Part shown: piece after piece, positions 56,794 through 64,000 of the stretch
Position numbering within the stretch: position 1 is the first letter of the stretch
Layout of the letters: the number at the start of each line of letters is the position of its first letter
Assembly (NCBI GenBank): GCA_015143295.1
Contig: CM026570.1
Span: forward strand, 28,154,445-28,218,444
Length of the DNA stretch: 64,000 nucleotides
Source: Tetracentron sinense
Taxonomy: Eukaryota > Streptophyta > Magnoliopsida > Trochodendrales > Trochodendraceae
Direction: 5' to 3'
Notes under the pieces: generated by a model
Databases searched by the model: none
The model's input: only the letters and a program-made list of their open reading frames with translations
Told to the model about the DNA's origin: nothing
Translations under genes and position numbers: made by a program

Positions 56794-59750
56794 GTGCATT
56801 ATTAGTGAACGAATGTCTAGCCTGAGTGTTGATCGGCACAGGATCCAGTCATTCTTTCGTCTCGACTAGTTTTGTAAGGGGCTTTTCATCCGAGTCTAGT
56901 CTATTGGAGAGGGAGTTAACCATTTCAACTCCGCTTGGCAAGTCAGTTGATACGGACCGAATATTTAGAGATTATGTAGTTCAAGTGGGGCAGAATGAAT
57001 TACTAGCCGACCTGATCATCCTGAATTTCCAAGACTTGGGCTTTGACATCATCCTCGGGATGGATTGGCTGTCAACTCACCATGGACACGTAGCATGTTT
57101 TAAGAATATGGTGAGCTTCAAGCCAGAAGGAGTAAAACCGTTTCATTTTCGGGGATTACGAAAAAGGGATATTGCTCGCTTTGAGACACTAAGCTTAGCG
57201 AACTTAGAAGCACAAAACTCCTCAGCCATTCCAGTTGTGAATGAGTTTTTAAATGTATTTCTGGAGGAGTTACCTAGGTTACCTCTAGATCGAGAAATTG
57301 AGTTCATGATAAAGCTTGCACCCGGCACAGCTCCAATCTCAAGAGCACCGTATAGGATGGCCCTAATAGAGCTTGAGGAATGCACCGACAGCGTTCATGG
57401 ATTTGATGAACCAGGTGTACAGATCGTATCTCGATAAAGTTGTTGTGGTGTTCGTAGATGACATTCTGGTGTATTCCTAGACACGGGAAGATCATGATCG
57501 AGACCTTCGCCTTACTCTTGAGACTCTTCGTGAGCATAGGGTATATGCCAAACTCAATAAATGCGAATTTTGGCTGGAGGAAGTGGCGTTCCTTGGCCAC
57601 GTTGTGTCTGTAGAGGGGATCTCAATCGATCCGGCAAAGATTGAGGCAGTGATGAGTTGGGAGAGACCTAGGAGTGTCACCAAGATTCGGAGTTTTCTCA
57701 GTTTGGCAGGCTATTACCAAAGATTTGTAGAGGGGTTCTCTAGTCTAGCGGCACCACTCACACACTTGACTCAAAAGAGTGCTAAGTTTGTATGGAGTGA
57801 TAGATGCGAGATCAGCAGCCAAGAGTTGAAGAAGTGGCTCACTACGGCTCCCGTCCTCACAGTGCCATCCGAGAGCGGTGGCTTTGTCGTGTATAGTGAT
57901 GCCTCGTATGTCAGCTTAGGGTGTGTTCTGATGCAAAAAAAGAAAGTTATTGTGTATGCATCCCGACAGTTGAAGGATCGTGGAAAGAACTACCCTACAC
58001 ATGATCTAGAGCTTGCTGCAGTAGTGTTTGCATTGAAGATATGGTGGCACTACCTCTATAAGGAACAATTTGACATGTTCACGAATCATAAAAGCCTAAA
58101 GTATTTGTTTTCCTAGAAGGAGCTAAACTTAAGGCAAAGGCGATGGATGAAATTTTTGAAAGATTATGATTGTTCCATTCAATACCATCCAGGCAAGGCT
58201 AATATAGTCGCAGATGCACTTAGCCGAAAGCCTACTGCACTCTTGACTCATATGATGGTCCATGAGTGGAGGTTGTTAGAGGATGCATCCAACCTTGACA
58301 TCAGTCTTAGCCTCCCTACTTTTGGACCGATAATGGCTAACATCACCATTAGGCCTTACATCTTGGCCCAGATCCAAGAATTGCAAGAATCGGATGCCGA
58401 GTTACTTGCTTACTGAGACAAGATGATTGGTAGGGGTAGCGAGGATTTTGCCACGTGTGGAGATGGAACTATCACATTCAAGGGAAGAACATGTGTTCCT
58501 GATGATGAAAAGCTTAACAGAGAGTTCTTGGACGAAGCTCACCGGTCCAAGTATACCGTTCACCTTGGGGGTACCAAAATGTATAGAAACTTAAAGGGGC
58601 ATTTTTGGTGGCAGAACATGAAGAGAGAAGTGGCCGAGTACGTGTCCCGATGCTTGGTGTGTCGATAAGTCAAAGCTGAGCACATGAGACCAGCGGGTCT
58701 GTTGCAGTCCCTCCTTATTCCCGAATGGAAATGGGAGAAAATCTCCATGAACTTCATAGTAGGATTGCCACAGATTCCATTTGGGTCGTGGTTGAAAGAC
58801 TGACGAAGTCCGCCAATTTCTTGCCGTATTGAACCACTTTTAACTCGAACCAACTAGCGGCATTGTACATCAAGGAGATAGTCTGGTTGCACAGAGTGCT
58901 AGTGAGCATTGTCTCAAACTGGGATCCAAGATTCACATCCAGGTTTTGGAAGAGCTTTCAGAGCGCCATGGGTGGGGACTAGACTTTAGCACCGCCTTTC
59001 ATCCACAGACGGATGGGAAAACCAAGAGGGTGAACCAAATCATTGAGGACATACTTTGGACATGCATGCTAGACTTCAAGGAAAGTTGGGAAGACCATTT
59101 GCCCTTAGTGGAGTTCGCTTATAATAACAGCTACCAGGCGAGCATCTAGATGACACCTTTTGAGGCTTTATATGGGAAAAGTTGTAGATCTTCCTTGTAT
59201 TGGGATGAAGTTGGGGAAAGGAAAGTGTTGGGCCCCAAGTTGATTGAATAGACCGCAGATAGGATCAAGGTAATCAGAGAAAGGTTGAAGGCTGCACAGG
59301 ATCGCTAAAAGAGCTATGCCGACAACCGAAGACGAGATTTGGAGTTTAGAGTGGGTGATATGGTATTTGTTAAAGTCTCGCTGACAAAAGGAGTTATGAG
59401 GTTTGGAAGAATATGTGGGTCCGTTCGAGATCATCACCAGAGTGGGTGAGGTCGGTTACCGAGTGGCTCTACCCACTCATGTGGCAGTGATCCACAATGT
59501 ATTCCATATCTCTATGATCCGGAAGTACATTCCGAATCCGTCCCATGTGATCGAGCTTGATCAGGTAGACATTCAAAAGGATCTAACATTAGTTGAGCAA
59601 TCAATCCAGATCTTGGATAGGCGAGATCAAGTCCTACACAACAAGACCATTCCATTGATCTTAGTGAGATGGCAGCATTATTTGGCAGAAGAGGCGACAT
59701 GGGAGCGAGAGGCCGAAGTGAAAGAAAAATATCCTCAATTGTTTATTTAG
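56794..59750 (+). pseudogene. pol of Tekay/Del-like element K3, with RT deletion
   Basis: Protease: VLIGTGSSHSFVS (catalytic Asp changed to Gly) and ILGMDWLSTHHG. After [16 protein letters not shown] the sequence jumps, near 57378, to [12 protein letters not shown], losing about 110 RT residues (fingers and the first catalytic Asp); [10 protein letters not shown] remains. RNase H ([22 protein letters not shown]) and the integrase finger (AHRSKYTVHLGG, CLVC) follow, then core pieces separated by a gap/shift near 58770 and a 1-base shift near 58970. GPFEIITRVGEVGYRV and a chromodomain-like VRWQHYLAEEATWEREAEVK lead to the stop at 59750. About ten in-frame stops or shifts. Homologous to K1 throughout. 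Confidence 0.9.
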
Positions 59751-59830
59751 AACTTTGGCTTTCTCTTTTGTAATTGTTGTTGTTTTGTACATGTATGTAT
59801 CGTCCAAATTTCGAGGATGATATTTTTGTA

Positions 59831-59841
59831 AGGGGGGAGGA
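59831..59841 (+). other. Polypurine tract of K3
   Basis: AGGGGGGAGGA directly before TGTAGCATCCC at 59842, as in K1. Confidence 0.85.
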
Positions 59842-60053
59842 TGTAGCATCCCAGAATTTTGTATGGCTAATGAATAGTGTATTCAAAGCCAAATGGCATT
59901 CCCCGTGTTGAAATTGGTATTTTATGATAAATTGGAGGGTTAACTACCCAAGTGTAGTGTGAAATATGGAGTTTAGGACCCTAAGGATGGAGGAAAATGA
60001 GGTTGGAAACACCCCTATGGGTCTGCAGGGGGAAGGAATCAAAATCTAGGGAG

Positions 60054-60285
60054 TGCGATCGATTGCAGGTTAGGTACGATCGATCGGATGCAGGTGATAT
60101 GGGTCCCAAACTTTCTGGACCAAGTGCGATAGATGGGATGCCAAGCGCTATAGATCGCAGGGATCTACGATCTATCGCAAGTATGTGCAATCGATCGCAT
60201 GTAGGGAGAAATTAGGCCAAGAGTATGGTGGTTTGACAAATCACCCTAGGGTGCGATCGATCGTAGTTAGTGTGCGATCAATCCT
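60054..60285 (+). promoter_or_regulatory. TGCGATCGATCGCA palindrome cluster, K3 3' LTR
   Basis: About eight motifs, near 60054, 60075, 60125, 60145, 60167, 60186, 60252 and 60272. A weak TATA (TTTTATAAGG) follows at about 60327. Confidence 0.75.
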
Positions 60286-61146
60286 ATGCGTGTGCTGATG
60301 CCGAAATTGAGGGTTTTAAACCCTTGTTTTATAAGGGAATTCATTTGGGGATTTTCTTAGACTTCAAGGAGAGAAAGAAGAGAAAGAGGAGAAGAAGACA
60401 TTGGAGAGAAATCCAAGAGGGGTTGTGGATTTGAGATCAAGAGAGCTCAAAACTTGAAGATTTTCAAGCAAGGGTCATCTTCCCTCAAACTTGGGATTTC
60501 CAATCAAGGGTTCTCATCAACATTTGGAGAAATCCTTAAGGTTAGTACACCCTACTAACTCCCTTCATAGTAACCTAGATTCCCTTATGAATGTGGTGTA
60601 TTGATCTCTCCTATTTTTCACTATCTTGTGGAAATGCCTTAGTTCCCTAAATATAAACAAGATAAATCAATGAATGTGTGGGGATGTATGAATAGATGGT
60701 GGTTGTAGTGATTGGATGCCGTGTGGTTGGGTTTTGTGTGATGAAAAATGGTGGAAGGGCATTGTGCACATAATGAATACATGTGTAATGTTTGATGAAA
60801 GGCACGAACTAAGAACTCGAATAAAAGGGTCATGAATAAGTTGCATGCCAAATGTTCGATAAAATGCCTAAATGAGGATTTAATGGATTTAATGAAGGAT
60901 ATGAAAGTAAGATATGTGTAGGGTTCCCTAGAATGATAAATTGATCAAATGCTCTATATGCTTGCTTAAATTCCTCACTCATGATCATATTAAGAATTAA
61001 AATGCTATACCATATCCCTTGAGTGTACATGTCATCATAATTACAACGAATTGCCACACACCCACAGATGCATGCATTAACCGAGATTGTTTTAAAGTAT
61101 ATGTAAACAAACGAAAATAAGACCATGTGATTTACGCTACGAATGA

Positions 61147-61335
61147 TAAAGCCGGACATCGGGCCAGTCAAGGGTAGGGCATATCCCCCGAATATGTCAT
61201 ACCTGGCTCACAAGTAAACAAGCATGATAAAGCCGGACATAGGGCCGGTCAAGGGTAGGGCATATCGCAACATATGTCATACCTGGCTCACAAGAAAACA
61301 AGTTGATCAAGTTGGACAAAGGGCCGGTCAAAGAT
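61147..61335 (+). repeat. ~80-bp repeats in K3 3' LTR
   Basis: Two full units and a partial one of GATAAAGCCGGACAT...ACCTGGCTCACAAG, at 61147, 61227 and 61306. This segment is missing between f1 and 52737. Confidence 0.8.
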
Positions 61336-61741
61336 CTTGGTGTACCCATTTTCTATATATATATATTCGCTGAAGGGAATTTACATTCCCGGCTCACAAG
61401 TCGCTACAAGGGGCACTAACATTTGGCTCACAAGAAAACATGGCAAGGCAAGTCAAGACATGACAAGACAAGCAAGAACAAGTGATTTCGGACAAGACAA
61501 GGCATCAAAATTTCATACGAGACAAGAACAAGTTCTTAAACGATAAGCAAGTTTTGAGAAACACGAAAAACTATTTTCAAGAACAAGACATGGCTTTTAA
61601 AGTATGAGTTTTATCAGAGGTTTTCACATCATTCCATGCATGTCACGATCATAGCATTGTTTTAAATTCTATGTTATGAATTATCTATAATTATTATCCA
61701 TGTATTCCATTATTACTATCATTAGCAAGTAGCTTGTACTC

Positions 61742-61762
61742 GCTAAGTATTCCATACTTAGC
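61742..61762 (+). other. Conserved hairpin, K3 3' LTR
   Basis: GCTAAGTAT-TCC-ATACTTAGC, a perfect nine-pair stem. It differs from the usual GCTGAG/CTCAGC form by a paired G-C to A-T change. Confidence 0.75.
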
Positions 61763-62187
61763 CGTACTTTCATGTCGGCATGTCTGAAGGGTGTCTTCGA
61801 TCCTGAGCCTTGGGTCGAGGAAGAGTACGTCAAGGAGAGGGAGCCACCTATCCCAATGCAGTCACAGGCGGATAGGGATTTAGACGTGTGGCCATACTTA
61901 GATTACTGCTGAGCGGAGTGAGAATGAGAGTTTCTCTTTTATATTTTGATAGGTGGGCATCTCCACCTTTACTTGATATGTTTTGTATTGAACTTGGAAT
62001 ACCGACCACCTTATATAGAAAAGAAAAAGTTAGTTCACGCTTCTGCATTTTATTTAAGCTTCCGCACTCTGATTCATGTTCTACTATTGTATGTTTTACC
62101 CAATTCATCGCAAGATGGTTTGTCAGGTTAAGTATAGTTACAACTAAAGTATCCCTTAACTCCTAGGGGGTATTTTGGGGCATGACA

Positions 62188-63277
62188 AATGTGGTAGGTT
62201 TAGGCCAAAACATACTTGAGAAACATGGATTTCGGTTTTCTCGGTACCCAAATCGGGCACACGGCCTCAGAATCGCTAGAAACCGACTCAACACTTAGGA
62301 CATATTCAAATACATGCACTGGAAGAAACAGGATCAAAATCCGACCGACGGTTTGGATTTGGTGGAAGGTGGTAGGTTTATGCCCGAGCGTATTTGAGAA
62401 ACATGGATTTCGGCCTTCTCGGTCCCCAAATCGGGCACACGGCCTCGGAATTGCTCGAAACCAACTCCAACACTTAGGATATATTAAAATACGTACGTTA
62501 GAAGAAAAAACATCGAAATCCAACCCCCAGTTTGGATTTGGTGGGCGTTTGTTGGTTTAAGCCAAAGTATACTTGGGAAACATTATGGATTTCGGCCTTG
62601 CCCAAATCGGGCAAATGGGCTTGATTCCCTCAAAACCAACTCCAACACTTGGGATATAATGAAATACACGCGATAGAAGAAACAGGATCGAAATTCGACC
62701 CCTGGTTTGGATTTTGTGGAAGGTGGTAGGTTTAGGCCAAACCATAGTTGAGAAACATAGATGTCAGCCTTCTCGGTGCCCAAATCGGTCACACGGCCTC
62801 GGAATTGCTCAAAACTGACCCCAACACTTAGGATATATTAAAATTCATGTGTTAGAAGAAATGACATTGAAATCCGACCCCCGATTTGGATTTGGTGGGC
62901 GTTTGTTGGTTTAGGCCGAAGTATACTTGGGAAATATGCATGGATTTCGGCCTTCTCGGTGCCCAAATCGGGCAAACGGCCTCGAATTCCCTCAAAACCA
63001 AGTCCAACATTTAGGATATATTGAAATACACACGCTAGAAGAAACGAGATCAAAATTTGACCCCCGGTTTGGATTTGGTAGAAGGTGGTAGGTTTAGGCC
63101 AAAGCATACTTAAGAAACATGGATTTCGGCCTTCTTGGTGCCCAAATCGGGCACACGGCCTCAGAATCGTTCGAAACCGACTGTAATACTTAGGATATAT
63201 TCAAATACACGCTCTAGAAGAAATGGGATCGAAATCCGACCCCCGGTTTGGATTTGGTGGAAGATGGTAGTTTAGGC
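62188..63277. repeat. Satellite array, six ~179-bp monomers
   Basis: Monomers at 62193-62370 (178), 62371-62549 (179), 62550-62724 (175), 62725-62903 (179), 62904-63086 (183) and 63087-63265 (179), plus a partial one. Each contains GGTTTAGGCC, ACATGGATTTCGGCCTTCTC, CCCAAATCGGGCA, CAACACTTAGGATATAT and GGTTTGGATTTGGTGG. Open frames across it are repeat artefacts. Confidence 0.92.
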
Positions 63278-64000
63278 TGGAAAAATTCTGTGAACCTCAA
63301 ATCCGATGTTTGAGTTGAGAAATCACAAGTTCAAGGGGATGGTTAGGTTTCCTTACAATTTTTTCTACCTTTTTATGATTTAATAATTAAGTTATTAATT
63401 AAAGGGATGATGAATTTAAAGCGTGGAAATAGAAAGAAACATCCAAACCATAAAACAAAGATTTTTATGTGGAAACTCTTTCGGAAAAAACTATGGGACT
63501 TAGTCCAGCTATGAGAATCCACTAAGACAAAGTTAACAAGAACTTACAAGACTCGAACTTGACTCCTTCGGACTCGACACTACCATCCTTCAGTTCTTAA
63601 TCCTCCATGCCTCAAAAAGTCATTACGTACTCACAAGTCATGTGACCTACCGCATCCGCTCGTACTTCACTTTGTGTCTCGAAAACAGCCACGATCTTTT
63701 GATCGATCTCCGTCAATGATGGATTCGGATTCCACCAACCAAATCACACATCCACGATCTTTCTCGGATCGATCTCATTTGCAAAGGCTCCAGAACACTC
63801 CGGCCAAGTTTTCTATCCAGAACGGGTTGATGGTTTGATTAAAATCAACTCCTAGATGGACTCCTTCAATGGACAAGTCCAAGTAAGTTATAATGGAGCT
63901 TTTGGCTTGCAAACTCTAGGTTGAAAACAACTAACAAAGGGGAGGAGAATAATTAATTTCCAGAGTTTTTAAGAACTCCAGAGATAGTTAAAAACCCTCT
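63278..64000 (-). mobile_element. Partial L4 LTR at window end
   Basis: TGGAAAAATTCTGTGAACC at 63278 aligns with 55138 onward (shared GAACTTGACTCCTTCGGACT and others). It is inserted in the satellite and runs off the right edge. Confidence 0.85.

Larger units (their letters stand above)
59842..62187 (+). mobile_element. 3' LTR of K3, 2346 bp
   Basis: TGTAGCATCCCAG (59842) to GGGGCATGACA (62187). Carries palindromes (60054-60285), repeats (61147-61335) and both hairpins. It directly abuts satellite sequence. Confidence 0.9.

Noticed and set aside
62200..63107. Several 60-114 codon frames at the right end
   Set aside because: They cross satellite monomers and repeat the same peptide; no start context or domain.

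Overview
The window is intergenic plant DNA built almost wholly from nested, mostly broken LTR retrotransposons. I found no host gene, tRNA gene, rRNA or CRISPR array. The case for a flowering-plant genome rests on the element types: Tat/Ogre-like, Retand-like and chromodomain-bearing Tekay/Del-like Ty3/gypsy elements, two Ty1/copia lineages, tRNA-iMet primer sites, solo LTRs with 5-bp target duplications, and a ~179-bp satellite. Dense nesting plus a nucleosome-length satellite suggests pericentromeric heterochromatin. The species cannot be named from the sequence. Element names (T, R, C, K, s, f, L4) are local labels.

Left part (1-13614): remains of three Tat/Ogre-like elements. T1 (minus) has its 3' LTR at 1-1411, a decayed gag at 3762-5862 and a 5' LTR stump at 6224-6592. 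T2 (plus) is an LTR with primer site (1558-3070) lying in T1 in opposite orientation, so 1-1411 and 1558-2969 form a long inverted repeat. T3 (minus) has its gag at 6593-8520, a repeat-bearing leader split by solo LTR s1 (9376-11844), and its 5' LTR at 12283-13614.

Middle-left (13615-27110): R1, a plus-strand Retand-like element (gag, protease), is split by solo LTR s2 and cut off by copia element C1. C1 has its LTR at 20238-21650 and gag, protease and integrase up to 27110, and is itself split by solo LTR s3. Two of the three solo LTRs have exact 5-bp target duplications and the third has one mismatch.

Middle (27111-52736): f1 is a Tekay-type LTR fragment. Copia element C2 follows (LTR 28864, degraded gag-protease near 34.5-35.8 kb, integrase-RT at 48285-50490, right LTR 50528-52736). 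C2 is interrupted by a compound insert, 35810-48284. That insert holds an opposed LTR fragment f2, the best-preserved element K1 (36643-45566, minus, both LTRs, gag and full pol order with few lesions), and K2 (45567-48284, minus), whose gag K1 interrupted.

Right part (52737-64000): K3, a plus-strand Tekay-like element with gag, a deletion-bearing pol and a complete 3' LTR (59842-62187). It abuts six satellite monomers (62193-63265) and then a partial copy of LTR family L4, whose complete solo copy sits inside K3.

The main novel observations are: (1) clusters of short CG-centred palindromes just upstream of the TATA box in LTRs of several unrelated copia and gypsy families, with a different palindrome in each; (2) a 137-bp GT-AG segment at the gag/protease boundary of both K1 and K3, which looks like a spliceosomal intron, the K3 copy carrying the L4 insertion; (3) a 9-bp-stem hairpin conserved in all Tekay-type LTRs here, with compensatory changes.
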